Shown one piece after another: positions 17,225 to 27,045 of a stretch of DNA of 64,000 nt. Under the pieces are notes generated by a model. It had not been told where the DNA came from. It searched no databases and saw nothing but the letters and a program-made list of their open reading frames with translations. Position numbers and translations under genes: made by a program. The stretch comes from Shewanella sp. VB17 (GTDB lineage Bacteria > Pseudomonadota > Gammaproteobacteria > Enterobacterales > Shewanellaceae), in contig NZ_JABRVS010000001.1 in assembly GCF_013248905.1 (NCBI RefSeq), positions 1,364,001 through 1,428,000 of the forward strand, read 5' to 3'. Every line of letters begins with the position of its first letter. Position 1 is the stretch's first letter.

Positions 17225-18133
17225 ATGATTCAAAAAGTGCGGACTACCGCAGTAGTGCTATTGGCAGGAGTGAGTATTTTTCTTACTGGATGTGTCGTGA
17301 CGCCATCTGGAGAAAGTGATCAGGGAAAAGTCATGGTTGAACCTGTAATGCCTGATTATAAGCTCGAGATCACGTTAGCTAAATTGAACGAAATTTTAGC
17401 ATCGGCAGAGTTAACCGATGCACAAAGAGCAAGGTTTTATTATGATCGTGGCGTTATCTATGATGCTGTAGGGCTGCGCATATTGAGTCGCATTGATTTT
17501 CATCAAGCATTAAAAGTTCAACCAAATCTGGCTGATGCCTATAATTTTATTGGTATTTATTATACCCAAGAAGGTCAGTTTGAGAGTGCTTATGAAGCAT
17601 TTGATGCAGTACTTGAGCTGTCACCTGATTATGATTATGCTTTTTTAAATCGTGGTATCGCTTTGTATTATGGTGAACGTAACGCACTGGCTGTATCTGA
17701 TATGAAGTCTTTTTACCAACGTGATCCACAAGATGGTTATCGTGCGTTATGGCTTTATGTAACCGAAAGTGCAATTGACGTGGAGCAAGCTAAAAATAGA
17801 TTAACTGAAAATAGTCTGAGCCTTAATCCTAATGCTTGGTCTAGCGTATTAGTGGATTATTACTTAGGTAAGAAGAGTCGAGATGAGGTGTTTTCAGCAG
17901 CGAAAGAAGGGTTGTCTCATCCAAATGAATATGCTGAACGTTTATGCGAGACATACTTCTATCTTGCTAAAATTGCTCAACAACAAGGTCAAAATATTGA
18001 TGCAGCTAACTATTTTAGATTGGCGTTAGCCACCAATATTTATGATTTTGTTGAACATCGATACGCAAGGGTTGAGTTGGCGAAAATGAATATGGCTCCT
18101 TCTGTCGATAAAGTGAGAGAGTCTGTTAATTGA
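17225..18133 (+). CDS. nlpI: Lipoprotein NlpI
   Basis: Outer-membrane-anchored tetratricopeptide lipoprotein; in E. coli it acts as an adaptor for the Prc protease and peptidoglycan hydrolases. The 302-residue product has a signal peptide with lipobox LTGC near residue 23. TPR units follow (RFYYDRGVIYDAVG, DAYNFIGIYYTQEG, YAFLNRGIALYYGE), with further helices toward the C terminus. Its position after pnp and its length (E. coli 294) support the name. The DEAD-box gene deaD, next in E. coli, is not present here. Confidence 0.93.
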   Translation: MIQKVRTTAVVLLAGVSIFLTGCVVTPSGESDQGKVMVEPVMPDYKLEITLAKLNEILASAELTDAQRARFYYDRGVIYDAVGLRILSRIDFHQALKVQPNLADAYNFIGIYYTQEGQFESAYEAFDAVLELSPDYDYAFLNRGIALYYGERNALAVSDMKSFYQRDPQDGYRALWLYVTESAIDVEQAKNRLTENSLSLNPNAWSSVLVDYYLGKKSRDEVFSAAKEGLSHPNEYAERLCETYFYLAKIAQQQGQNIDAANYFRLALATNIYDFVEHRYARVELAKMNMAPSVDKVRESVN

Positions 18134-18600
18134 CCTTTTTTATTTATGTCATCACCGTACTTGCTTATTGATGGGGTGTGGTGTTTGTCTATTACATTGC
18201 TTGTGCTTTGGTATTGAATTTAAAATGTGTTAATGAGTTCGTTGATATAATTCATTGAGAGGGATGCCTACCCCTATTGAGCGTATATGACTATATTTTT
18301 CTATTATTATATTTTCAGTTGAAAAATGCTCGCTCTATCTATCGGAATAAGTGGGTGATAGCAATTGGTCTATGGATAGTATTTTACCTAAAATAATATT
18401 TTCAGCCTTACCTAAGAAAAGTTAGTCACTTCGAACTCTGTCATTTCTTAGCGGTTTAATCCACATCTTGAAATGGTTTAGGTATATGCCTCGCAACTTG
18501 TCTACCTTATAACGTATAATCTCGGCACTAATATCACCCGCAGTCATGAGTACATTGTCATTTGTGTACCAATCTGTGTACAAATTATGAGATTTTGTAA
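18134..18600 (+). other. Intergenic region nlpI-prfC
   Basis: 467 AT-rich bases without a credible gene. Near its end TGTGTAC occurs twice with a 12-base period (18563-18569 and 18575-18581) inside an imperfect palindrome, about 20 bases before prfC. TATAAT lies near 18519. These could be regulatory; nothing else stands out. Confidence 0.4.
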
Positions 18601-20187
18601 ATGCGAGACCAAGAAATAGCCGATGCTGTGAAGGCTAGGCGCACCTTTGCTATCATCTCTCACCCGGATGCGGGTAAGACAACTATTACCGAGAAGGTAC
18701 TTTTATTTGGCAACGCGTTACAAAAGGCGGGTACAGTAAAAGGTAAAAAGTCCGGACAGCATGCTAAATCTGACTGGATGGAAATGGAAAAAGATCGTGG
18801 TATTTCTATCACAACATCGGTCATGCAATTTCCCTATCATGGCGCTTTAGTTAACTTGCTTGATACGCCAGGTCACGAAGATTTCTCAGAAGATACTTAC
18901 CGTACACTAACGGCAGTCGACTCTTGTTTGATGGTCATAGACTCTGCAAAAGGTGTTGAGCAGCGAACCATTAAATTAATGGAAGTAACGCGTCTGCGAG
19001 ATACCCCCATTGTGACCTTTATGAATAAATTGGATCGGGACATTCGTGATCCGTTAGAACTAATGGATGAAGTTGAGCAGGTGCTAGATATCGCTTGTGC
19101 GCCTATTACTTGGCCTATTGGTTCAGGTAAAGAGTTTAAAGGTGTTTATCATTTATTACGTGATGAAGTGATCCTTTACCAGAGCGGCCAAGGTCATACG
19201 ATACAAGAATCGAGAGTGATAAAAGGCTTAAATAATCCTGAATTAGATGACGCTATCGGTGCTTATGCGGCTGAGGTACGAGAAGAGTTAGAGCTTGTTC
19301 TTGGTGCTTCTAATGAGTTTGACCAAGACATGTTTCTTGCTGGTGAATTGACGCCTGTTTTCTTTGGTACCGCCTTAGGTAATTTTGGTGTCGATCACGT
19401 TCTTGATGGCATTGTTGAATGGGCGCCTAAGCCACAATCTCGCGCAACTGAAGTAAGAGAGATTGAACCTGAAGATGAAAAGTTCAGTGGCTTTGTGTTT
19501 AAAATTCAAGCCAACATGGATCCTAAGCACAGGGACAGAGTTGCATTTATGCGTATTTGTTCAGGTCGTTATGAGCAAGGGATGAAGATGCATCATGTGC
19601 GTCTAGGCAAGGATGTAAATGTCAGTGATGCTTTGACCTTTATGGCTGGCGATCGTAATCGTGCTGAAATAGCGTATCCTGGAGACATTATTGGCTTGCA
19701 TAACCATGGCACAATGCGCATTGGTGATACTTTTACCCAAGGTGAGAAGTTTCGCTTCACTGGGATCCCTAATTTTGCTCCTGAAATGTTTCGACGCATT
19801 CGCTTAAAAGATCCTCTTAAGCAAAAGCAGCTACTTAAAGGTTTAGTACAGCTTTCAGAAGAGGGGGCTGTCCAAGTATTTAGACCTATCGACTCTAATG
19901 ATCTTATCGTTGGTGCCGTTGGTGTGCTTCAGTTCGAAGTGGTTGTTGGCCGCTTGAAGAGTGAGTATAAGGTCGAAGCTATTTATGAAGGGATCAGCGT
20001 GTCTACCGCACGTTGGGTCTATTGTGACGATGATCGTAAATTGGAAGATTTTCGTCGTAAGTGTAGTAATAATTTGGCACTTGATGGTGGTGATAACCTA
20101 ACTTATATTGCCCCTACGATGGTGAATTTGAATTTGTCGATGGAACGTTATCCCGACATTCAATTTGCTAAGACTCGCGAAAATTAA
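18601..20187 (+). CDS. prfC: Peptide chain release factor 3
   Basis: GTPase that recycles RF1/RF2 from the ribosome after peptide release. The 528-residue length matches E. coli RF3 (529). The G domain carries SHPDAGKTTITEK (G1), DTPGHEDFSEDTYR (G3) and NKLDRD (G4). The C-terminal domains contain the family stretches KIQANMDPKHRDRVAF, IPNFAPEMFRRIRLKDP and ALDGGDNLTYIA. The ATG at 18601 is preceded only by a weak GAG. The prfC - tatD-type - deo - serB - radA order resembles the E. coli region that holds the same set. Confidence 0.97.
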   Translation: MRDQEIADAVKARRTFAIISHPDAGKTTITEKVLLFGNALQKAGTVKGKKSGQHAKSDWMEMEKDRGISITTSVMQFPYHGALVNLLDTPGHEDFSEDTYRTLTAVDSCLMVIDSAKGVEQRTIKLMEVTRLRDTPIVTFMNKLDRDIRDPLELMDEVEQVLDIACAPITWPIGSGKEFKGVYHLLRDEVILYQSGQGHTIQESRVIKGLNNPELDDAIGAYAAEVREELELVLGASNEFDQDMFLAGELTPVFFGTALGNFGVDHVLDGIVEWAPKPQSRATEVREIEPEDEKFSGFVFKIQANMDPKHRDRVAFMRICSGRYEQGMKMHHVRLGKDVNVSDALTFMAGDRNRAEIAYPGDIIGLHNHGTMRIGDTFTQGEKFRFTGIPNFAPEMFRRIRLKDPLKQKQLLKGLVQLSEEGAVQVFRPIDSNDLIVGAVGVLQFEVVVGRLKSEYKVEAIYEGISVSTARWVYCDDDRKLEDFRRKCSNNLALDGGDNLTYIAPTMVNLNLSMERYPDIQFAKTREN

Positions 20188-20217
20188 TTATTAGCGCTGA
20201 AATGTGTTTTTTTAATT

Positions 20218-20248
20218 AAGCTCTGAATGAAAATTTGGGGCTTTTTTT
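20218..20248 (+). terminator. Weak terminator after prfC
   Basis: AAGCTC (20218-20223) can pair with GGGCTT (about 20238-20243), including one G:U, before a run of seven T. The loop is large, so confidence is modest. Confidence 0.4.
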
Positions 20249-20423
20249 ATGTTTTTATGAGTTAAGGTTAAATAGCAATATAGCGAAGTCAGGCTGCTTG
20301 ATATGATCATATGCTACTATCACAGAAGCACAAAAGCGATTGACTTATAAGCTTAATAAAGCTTATCTCTACGTGCTTTGTGCGTAAAAGCTGAATAGTG
20401 TTTAAAGAGAGAATAGGAGAGTT

Positions 20424-21224
20424 ATGGTTGACATAATCACATCTCATTACAGTTCAATGATCATAGATAGCCATGCCCATCTGGATTTTCCTGAGTTTGA
20501 TGTCGATCGAGATGCTGTGTTTGAGTCCATGAAAAATATTGGCATTGAAAAAGTCATTATTCCGGGCGTATCTCACTCTCATTGGGATAAGCAGCTTCAA
20601 GTCGCCTCTCAATATTGCTGCCCCTATGCACTTGGTATACATCCTTGGTTTTGTGATGAAGGCTGTTCGTTGACACTGTCTAAATTAGATAAGCTTGTCG
20701 GTGATAAACACCATGATAGTGATTTTATCGCCATTGGTGAGTGTGGGTTAGATAAACACCATCACAGTGATTGGCACACCCAAGTTCATGTGCTCAAACA
20801 TCAATTAATGTTGGCAAAGACCCTTAACTTACCAGTGATTTTACATGTCGTTAAGGCCCACAATGAAATGATTATACTGCTAAAACACTATAAGCTGGCC
20901 AGAGGAGGGGTGATACATGGGTTTTCTGGTTCAGTAGAGCTTGCCAATGAGTATATCAAATTAGGTTATAAGCTCGGTATTGGCGGGTTGATCTTAAATC
21001 ATGAGGCGAGAAAGCTTAGAGCTTGCGTAACTCATATCGGTCTTGAATCTATTCTCATTGAAACCGACTCACCAGCAATGGTGCCTAACAATAGCTTAGA
21101 AAAACGTAACACTCCGCTTGTTTTGCCAGCGATTATTGATGAGATTGCTAAATTACAGAAAAAATCGAGTGTTCTAATTTCAGAACAGGTGAGATTAAAT
21201 GTAATTCAAATGTTTGATTTTTAA
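20424..21224 (+). CDS. TatD-family metal-dependent hydrolase (YjjV-like)
   Basis: Amidohydrolase-fold protein of the TatD DNase family. Metal-site motifs are present: DSHAHLDFPEFD, GECGLD, LPVILHVVK, HGFSGS and ETDSPAM. ATG 20424 has AGGAG five bases upstream; a later ATG at 20457 gives the usual start of the domain but lacks a ribosome site. In E. coli the paralogue yjjV lies near prfC and upstream of the deo operon, the same context as here, so YjjV is the nearest guess. The substrate is unknown; related proteins act as 3'-5' DNases. Confidence 0.88.
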   Translation: MVDIITSHYSSMIIDSHAHLDFPEFDVDRDAVFESMKNIGIEKVIIPGVSHSHWDKQLQVASQYCCPYALGIHPWFCDEGCSLTLSKLDKLVGDKHHDSDFIAIGECGLDKHHHSDWHTQVHVLKHQLMLAKTLNLPVILHVVKAHNEMIILLKHYKLARGGVIHGFSGSVELANEYIKLGYKLGIGGLILNHEARKLRACVTHIGLESILIETDSPAMVPNNSLEKRNTPLVLPAIIDEIAKLQKKSSVLISEQVRLNVIQMFDF

Positions 21225-21400
21225 TTTATTTTACCAAAACAAACCCTACCCAGTGTCTGCTCGGCAGTAACATATTGAAATTAAACTCCAATAGTTTGAG
21301 TTAAACGATCATTTTAGTCTTGTCGTCGGGTATAATGTGCTCGAAAAAAAAGGTTGGTTAACAACATAAATAAAAAGTATTAACAATAGGGTGATGGTTA

Positions 21401-22660
21401 ATGGATATTGTAATGAGTTTAGTCGGGGTGGTCACCTTGCTAACAATAGCGTTCGCGCTGTCTAATAATAAAAAAGCAATTAATAAGCGTACTGTTTTTG
21501 GTGCATTAGCCATTCAAGCTGCATTTGGTGGCTTTGTTTTGTATGTGCCAGTCGGTAAAGATATCTTGAAAACGGCATCAGATGGCGTATCAAACGTTAT
21601 TGGTTATGCGCAAGATGGTATTAGTTTTATCTTTGGTGATTTAGCTCACTTTAAACTAGGGTTCATTTTTGCGGTCAATGTACTGCCAATTATCGTGTTC
21701 TTCTCTTCACTTATTGCAGTGCTTTATTACCTCGGTATTATGCAATGGGTTATCCGCATTATCGGCGGTGCACTGCAAAAACTGCTCGGTACTAGTCGTA
21801 CAGAGTCGATGTCTGCTACCGCTAACATCTTTGTCGGTCAAACTGAAGCGCCATTGGTGGTTCGCCCCTTTATTCCAACGATGACGCAATCTGAATTATT
21901 TGCCATCATGGTGGGCGGCTTAGCTTCTATTGCGGGTTCTGTTATGGCAGGTTACGCGCAGATGGGCGTGCCTATCGAATATTTAGTCGCAGCTTCATTT
22001 ATGGCGGCACCAGGTGGCCTATTAATGGCTAAGCTGATGCACCCTGAAACTGAAATAGCTAAAAATGACATGAAGGACTTACCCGAAGATCCGGATAAGC
22101 CGACTAACTTGCTTGATGCGGCAGCATCTGGTGCATCATCAGGTATGCATTTAGCGCTTAACGTTGGGGCAATGTTATTGGCATTCGTTGGTCTTATCGC
22201 CATGCTTAACGGTATTCTTGGTGGACTGGGTGATTTCATTGGTTATGAAGGATTAACCCTTGAGTTGATTTTAGGTTATCTGTTTATGCCGCTTGCCTTC
22301 CTTATTGGTGTGCCTTGGAATGAAGCATTGGTTGCAGGCTCTTTCATTGGACAAAAGATCATTGTTAATGAGTTTGTCGCTTATTTAAACTTCGCACCAT
22401 ATTTAAAAGATATAGCGGATGGTGGGTTATTAGTTGAAGCGACTCAAGCGGCAATGACTGATAGAACCAAAGCCATTATCTCATTTGCATTGTGTGGTTT
22501 TGCTAACCTATCTTCTATTGCCATTCTACTTGGTGGATTGGGCGCTATGGCACCGACACGTCGTCATGATTTAGCAAAAATGGGGATCCGTGCGGTTATT
22601 GCAGGCTCTCTAGCAAACTTGATGAGTGCAACATTAGCGGGGTTATTCTTAGCACTTTAA
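21401..22660 (+). CDS. nupC: NupC-type concentrative nucleoside transporter
   Basis: Inner-membrane CNT-family permease driving nucleoside uptake with a cation gradient. The 419-residue protein has about ten hydrophobic segments. The CNT signatures ANIFVGQTEAPLVVRPF, GSFIGQKIIVNEFVAY and ALCGFANLSSIAILLGGLG contain the residues that bind base and ribose. It precedes a Tsx-like porin and deoC-deoB-deoD, so its job is to feed the salvage pathway. TATAAT at 21331-21336 is a possible -10 element. The exact paralogue name (nupC versus nupX) is not certain. Confidence 0.9.
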   Translation: MDIVMSLVGVVTLLTIAFALSNNKKAINKRTVFGALAIQAAFGGFVLYVPVGKDILKTASDGVSNVIGYAQDGISFIFGDLAHFKLGFIFAVNVLPIIVFFSSLIAVLYYLGIMQWVIRIIGGALQKLLGTSRTESMSATANIFVGQTEAPLVVRPFIPTMTQSELFAIMVGGLASIAGSVMAGYAQMGVPIEYLVAASFMAAPGGLLMAKLMHPETEIAKNDMKDLPEDPDKPTNLLDAAASGASSGMHLALNVGAMLLAFVGLIAMLNGILGGLGDFIGYEGLTLELILGYLFMPLAFLIGVPWNEALVAGSFIGQKIIVNEFVAYLNFAPYLKDIADGGLLVEATQAAMTDRTKAIISFALCGFANLSSIAILLGGLGAMAPTRRHDLAKMGIRAVIAGSLANLMSATLAGLFLAL

Positions 22661-22786
22661 CGCGAGATATATCCAGAGTTTTTTACTTTGATTTACGCCC
22701 TGTTGATGTGAGCAGGGCGTAAATTCATAGAACAGATGTCTGTTTGAATGTTTACAACAAGTGTTCGCTTTTTTACATTAATAATC

Positions 22787-22804
22787 TTGTGCTTTAACGC
22801 ACAA
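22787..22804 (+). promoter_or_regulatory. Palindrome upstream of tsx-like gene
   Basis: TTGTGC-N6-GCACAA, a perfect 6-6-6 inverted repeat 83 bases before the coding start. The spacing equals that of a CRP site (TGTGA-N6-TCACA) but the fifth base differs. Nucleoside uptake genes in relatives are controlled by CRP and CytR, so an operator role is reasonable but inferred. Confidence 0.45.
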
Positions 22805-22887
22805 TAAGTAAAATGCGGCGCCATAAAAAGAAATGCTGACTCTTTTATAAAAAAGAGCGCAATATAATAAAACAAATGGGGTTGATG

Positions 22888-23727
22888 ATGAAAAACGTTA
22901 AAACTTTAGCGCTGGCAACAGCAGTTGCAGCAACAGCAGCAATGTCTGTACCCACGTTCGCAGCAGATCGTACTGATTTACGTGCAGGTGATTACAGTTG
23001 GATGCAGTTCAATGCAATGTACGCCATTAATGAACTTCCACGTGATGGTTCTACCGATGATGGCCATGATTACCTTGAAATGGAATTTGGCGGTCGCGCG
23101 GGTATTGTCGATCTTTACGGTTATGTTGATGTGTTCAATGTCACCAACCGTGATTATGGTGATAAAGGCGCTGGTTCAGGGAAGAGCAAATTGTTCATGA
23201 AGTTTGCGCCACGTTTCTCAATTGATGCGATGACAGGTTGGGATCTTTCTGTTGGCCCGATTCAAGAAGTGTATTTCTCGACGCTATTTAACTGGGATGA
23301 TCGAGTTGGTGAGGGTGTGAACTCTACATTTTGGGGTTTAGGTGCCGATGTGATGGTGCCATGGTTGGGTAAAACAGGTATGAACCTGTACGGTTACTAT
23401 GACCTGAATGCAAAAGAGTGGAACGGTTATCAATTCTCGATGAACTGGTTCAAGCCTGTAATGAATTTTGACAATGGCACCTTTATCGCATTCCAAGGGT
23501 ATATCGATTATCAGTTCGGTGCAGATGCTGATTCAACCGCTTTCGTTCCTACCTCTTCTAATGGTGGTGCAGCTTATTTAGGTCTACATTGGCACACTGA
23601 TAACTATGCACTAGGTTATGGCTTGAAAGCATACCAAGATGTTTATTTGGTTGAAGATGGTGTTGGGGCTCTTAATCTTGAGTCAACAGGTTTCGCCCAT
23701 TACTTCACTGCCACGTACAAGTTCTAA
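22888..23727 (+). CDS. tsx: Tsx/OmpK-family nucleoside-specific outer membrane channel
   Basis: Outer-membrane beta-barrel channel of the nucleoside-specific Tsx/OmpK family. Three in-frame ATGs (22876, 22885, 22888) are possible; I choose 22888 because GGGG at 22878-22881 is six bases upstream and the protein then begins MKNVKTLALATAV. This gives 279 residues: a signal peptide ending near TFA/AD, then DYSWMQFNAMYAIN and alternating amphipathic strands ending in Phe (ATYKF), typical for barrel insertion. The neighbours nupC and deo support nucleoside transport. It has its own palindromic terminator. Confidence 0.85.
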   Translation: MKNVKTLALATAVAATAAMSVPTFAADRTDLRAGDYSWMQFNAMYAINELPRDGSTDDGHDYLEMEFGGRAGIVDLYGYVDVFNVTNRDYGDKGAGSGKSKLFMKFAPRFSIDAMTGWDLSVGPIQEVYFSTLFNWDDRVGEGVNSTFWGLGADVMVPWLGKTGMNLYGYYDLNAKEWNGYQFSMNWFKPVMNFDNGTFIAFQGYIDYQFGADADSTAFVPTSSNGGAAYLGLHWHTDNYALGYGLKAYQDVYLVEDGVGALNLESTGFAHYFTATYKF

Positions 23728-23741
23728 GACGTTATCAATAT

Positions 23742-23776
23742 AAGTAGAGCCACGTATACGTGGCTCTACTTTTTTG
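23742..23776 (+). terminator. tsx terminator
   Basis: 15-bp perfect palindrome AAGTAGAGCCACGTA / TACGTGGCTCTACTT (23742-23771) followed by TTTTT. Confidence 0.88.
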
Positions 23777-23902
23777 CTAACTCATTATCGTTAACAGGAT
23801 GAACCTTTACTTAAGTAGGCTTTTTATCAGTCTATTTAAGTCAAGTTTTATTAATAATTACGTCGTGACGAGTTTATTTCAATTGCGTTTTGGAGAGTGA
23901 CT

Positions 23903-24673
23903 ATGATTGATGAGAAGCAGGCGAGCGAATTAAAAAAAACGGCACAACAGGCGCTTGAGTTGATGGACCTTACCACGCTCAATGACGATGATACTGATGA
24001 CAAGGTGATTGCATTGTGTCATAAAGCCAAGACCCCAGCCGGTAATACCGCTGCAATTTGCATCTACCCAAGGTTTATCCCTATTGCACGTAAGACGCTT
24101 AACGACATGGACTGTGAGGATATTCGTATCGCAACAGTGACTAACTTTCCCCATGGCAATGATGATATCGCGATTGCGATATTAGAAACCCGCGCTGCAG
24201 TTGCCTATGGCGCCGATGAAGTTGATGTTGTTTTTCCCTACCGTGCGTTGATGGAAGGTAATGAAACGGTTGGTTTTGAATTGGTAAAAGCGTGTAAAGA
24301 AGCCTGTGGTGAAGATGTCATTCTTAAGGTGATCATTGAGTCGGGGGCATTGCAAGATCCTGCGCTTATTCGTACAGCATCTGAAATAGCCATTGATGCT
24401 GGGGCTGATTTTATTAAGACCTCTACCGGTAAAATTGCCGTTAACGCGACATTAGAAGCGGCAGAAATCATGATGACAGTGATCAGTGAAAAAAACACTA
24501 ATGTAGGCTTTAAACCTGCTGGTGGCGTTCGTGATACTGTATCTGCGAGCGAATTTTTAGCGCTCGCGGCGCGTTTATTAGGTGATGATTGGGCTACCCC
24601 TGCGACGTTTCGTTTCGGCGCCTCAAGCTTACTCGTTAACTTGCTTAATACCTTAGAACTTGCCGAAGCATAG
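23903..24673 (+). CDS. deoC: Deoxyribose-phosphate aldolase
   Basis: Cleaves 2-deoxyribose-5-phosphate to acetaldehyde and glyceraldehyde-3-phosphate, the last step of deoxynucleoside catabolism. The 256-residue product (ATG 23903, seven bases after GGAG; a GTG at 23897 is the alternative) has the catalytic Lys in FIKTSTGKIA, a second Lys in GFKPAGGVR and the conserved DEVDVVFPYRA. It is close in length to the E. coli enzyme. deoA would normally come next but is missing; 235 bases separate it from deoB. Confidence 0.97.
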   Translation: MIDEKQASELKKTAQQALELMDLTTLNDDDTDDKVIALCHKAKTPAGNTAAICIYPRFIPIARKTLNDMDCEDIRIATVTNFPHGNDDIAIAILETRAAVAYGADEVDVVFPYRALMEGNETVGFELVKACKEACGEDVILKVIIESGALQDPALIRTASEIAIDAGADFIKTSTGKIAVNATLEAAEIMMTVISEKNTNVGFKPAGGVRDTVSASEFLALAARLLGDDWATPATFRFGASSLLVNLLNTLELAEA

Positions 24674-24908
24674 TCGATTTTTTCGTTGAATGTATAACAG
24701 ATTTTTCATCATAGACAATAGCATGACATACTGGCTCCTGCATTTTGAGGCAGTGTGGATATAGAGCAGCTGAAATATTCAGTGGGATGATATTAGTATG
24801 TGGCGGTGCAGCAGGTTTTATTAAAACTCACATGTACCTCTGTCAAAATCAAACATTTATTATTATATCCGCGCTGAAGATCTGTAGCGTGAAGAAGCAG
24901 AGGATAAT

Positions 24909-26126
24909 ATGAAAAGAACAATCATAATGATGCTGGACTCATTTGGTGTTGGAGCTGCAACCGATGCTGAAACTTTCGGTGATGTTGGTGCCGATACCTT
25001 TGGTAGTATCGCCAAAGCGTGTGCAGAAGGACGAGCCGACATTGGCCGTGAAGGTCCACTAACATTGCCAAACTTAGCTAAATTGGGTTTGGCATTGGCC
25101 GCGAAAGAGAGCACAGGCGCTTTTGCTGCTGGCTTTAGTGATGATGTTGAAGTGATTGGTGCATATGGTCATGCAGATGAACTGAGCACTGGTAAAGATA
25201 CGCCTAGTGGTCACTGGGAAATGGCCGGAGTGCCTGTTTTATATGAATGGGGCTACTTCAGTGAACTGACTCAGTCTTTTCCTAAAGAACTTACCGATAA
25301 AATTCTTCAGCGAGCAGGGCTTGATGGCTTTTTAGGTAATTGTCATTCTTCAGGAACCGTGATTCTTGAAGACTTGGGTGAAGCGCACATGCGCACTGGT
25401 TTTCCTATTTTTTATACCTCTGCAGATTCTGTTTTTCAGATAGCCTGTCATGAAGAAAGCTTTGGTTTAGAAAACCTTTACAATTTATGTCTCATCGCTC
25501 GTGAAGAGTTAGCGGATCACAACATAGGCCGTGTTATCGCGCGTGCATTTGTCGGCACGAGTGCTGATAATTTCGAGCGCACGGGCAATCGACGTGATTA
25601 TGCGGTAGAGCCGCCAGCGAAAACCGTGTTGGACAAGCTCAAAGAGTCCGGTGGTGAAGTGGTCAGTGTGGGGAAAATTGCTGATATCTATGCCCATTGT
25701 GGCATTACTAAAAAGGTGAAAGCGACCGGTTTGGCAGCACTATTTGACGCCACGCTTGAACAAGTCAAACAAGCGGGTGACAGAACAATCGTTTTTACCA
25801 ATTTTGTCGACTTTGATTCTCACTACGGTCATCGCCGCGACATTGCTGGTTATGCTAAAGCCCTTGAATATTTCGACTCTCGCTTACCTGAGCTGTTTGA
25901 ATTATTAGAAAAGGATGATTTATTGCTACTGACTGCCGATCACGGTTGTGATCCTAGCTGGAAAGGCAGTGATCATACCCGCGAACGGGTCCCTGTGTTG
26001 GCCTATGGAGCGGGTTTAAAAGCAGGCTCACTGGGTCGTCGCAATAGTTTTGCCGATATTGGCCAGTCAATAGCGAGTTATTTTACGCTAGAGCCAATGG
26101 AATATGGCGAGTCATTCATTAAATAA
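24909..26126 (+). CDS. deoB: Phosphopentomutase
   Basis: Interconverts (deoxy)ribose-1-phosphate and -5-phosphate, linking nucleoside phosphorolysis to DeoC and the pentose pathway. The 405-residue, alkaline-phosphatase-like metalloenzyme has metal ligands in MMLDSFGVGA, the phosphothreonine motif TGKDTPSGHWEM, and LLTADHGCDP and GSDHTRERVP near the C terminus. The ribosome site is GAGGA. deoD follows after 111 bases. Confidence 0.97.
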   Translation: MKRTIIMMLDSFGVGAATDAETFGDVGADTFGSIAKACAEGRADIGREGPLTLPNLAKLGLALAAKESTGAFAAGFSDDVEVIGAYGHADELSTGKDTPSGHWEMAGVPVLYEWGYFSELTQSFPKELTDKILQRAGLDGFLGNCHSSGTVILEDLGEAHMRTGFPIFYTSADSVFQIACHEESFGLENLYNLCLIAREELADHNIGRVIARAFVGTSADNFERTGNRRDYAVEPPAKTVLDKLKESGGEVVSVGKIADIYAHCGITKKVKATGLAALFDATLEQVKQAGDRTIVFTNFVDFDSHYGHRRDIAGYAKALEYFDSRLPELFELLEKDDLLLLTADHGCDPSWKGSDHTRERVPVLAYGAGLKAGSLGRRNSFADIGQSIASYFTLEPMEYGESFIK

Positions 26127-26237
26127 AGTGAATCAGACCAGTTTGAAAGATTTTATATTTTGTCGGTTAGATGATGACCGTTAGCGATAAGACGTAAATC
26201 AATAAATTTAAGCTATAAATACAAAGGGGTTATATAG

Positions 26238-26948
26238 ATGGCTACACCACATATTAATGCGGCAGATGGTGCTTTTGCTGAAACAGTAATTTTTCCTGGC
26301 GATCCATTACGCGCTAAATACATTGCTGAAACTTTCCTCGAAAACGTTGAGCAAGTCACTGATGTACGTAACATGCTAGGTTACACAGGAACTTATAAAG
26401 GAATACGTATTTCAGTGATGGGTTCAGGTATGGGGATCCCTTCATGTTCAATTTACGCAACAGAGTTGATCAAAGACTATGGCGTAAAGCACCTTATTCG
26501 TGTTGGAACTTGTGGTGCGATAAGTACAGATGTAAAAGTGCGTGATGTCTTGATTGGCATGGGAGCGTGTACTGACTCTCAAGTTAACCGTTTACGTTTT
26601 AAAGGCCAAGATTATGCCGCTATTGCAGACTACAGTCTTCTTAGTGCAGTGGTGAAAGCCGCTGATGCCAAAGGAACTAAATATAGCGTTGGTAATTTAT
26701 TTACAGCAGACTTATTTTATACCCCTGATCCTGATATGTTCGATGTCATGGAAAAGATGAATATTCTGGGTGTTGAGATGGAAGCGGCAGGCCTTTATGG
26801 TGTGGCGGCTGAATTTGGTGCCAAAGCCTTATGTGTTGTGACGGTATCTGATCACATACGTACAGGTGAAGTGACTTCTTCTGAAGAGCGTCAGTCAACG
26901 TTTAATGAGATGATTGAAATGACATTAGAAGCCGCTATTACTCTGTAG
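26238..26948 (+). CDS. deoD: Purine-nucleoside phosphorylase, DeoD type
   Basis: Phosphorolytic cleavage of purine (deoxy)nucleosides to base and (deoxy)ribose-1-phosphate. 236 residues, matching the hexameric DeoD family (E. coli 239). Motifs: FPGDPLRAKYIAE (phosphate), MGSGMGIPSCSIY, RVGTCGAI, GVEMEAAGLYGVAAE (ribose and base) and VTVSDHIRTGE. Last gene of the nucleoside block; a terminator follows. Confidence 0.98.
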   Translation: MATPHINAADGAFAETVIFPGDPLRAKYIAETFLENVEQVTDVRNMLGYTGTYKGIRISVMGSGMGIPSCSIYATELIKDYGVKHLIRVGTCGAISTDVKVRDVLIGMGACTDSQVNRLRFKGQDYAAIADYSLLSAVVKAADAKGTKYSVGNLFTADLFYTPDPDMFDVMEKMNILGVEMEAAGLYGVAAEFGAKALCVVTVSDHIRTGEVTSSEERQSTFNEMIEMTLEAAITL

Positions 26949-26992
26949 CCTATGTCGATGAAAGTGTTCCCGTAAAGGAAGGTAATGTCAAT

Positions 26993-27024
26993 AAACGGGC
27001 CATATCAATGTGCCCGTTTTTATT
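26993..27024 (+). terminator. deoD terminator
   Basis: AAACGGGC (26993-27000) / GCCCGTTT (27012-27019) with an 11-base loop, then TTATTTT. Confidence 0.75.
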
Positions 27025-27045
27025 TTAGATAGTAACGACAGTTCA

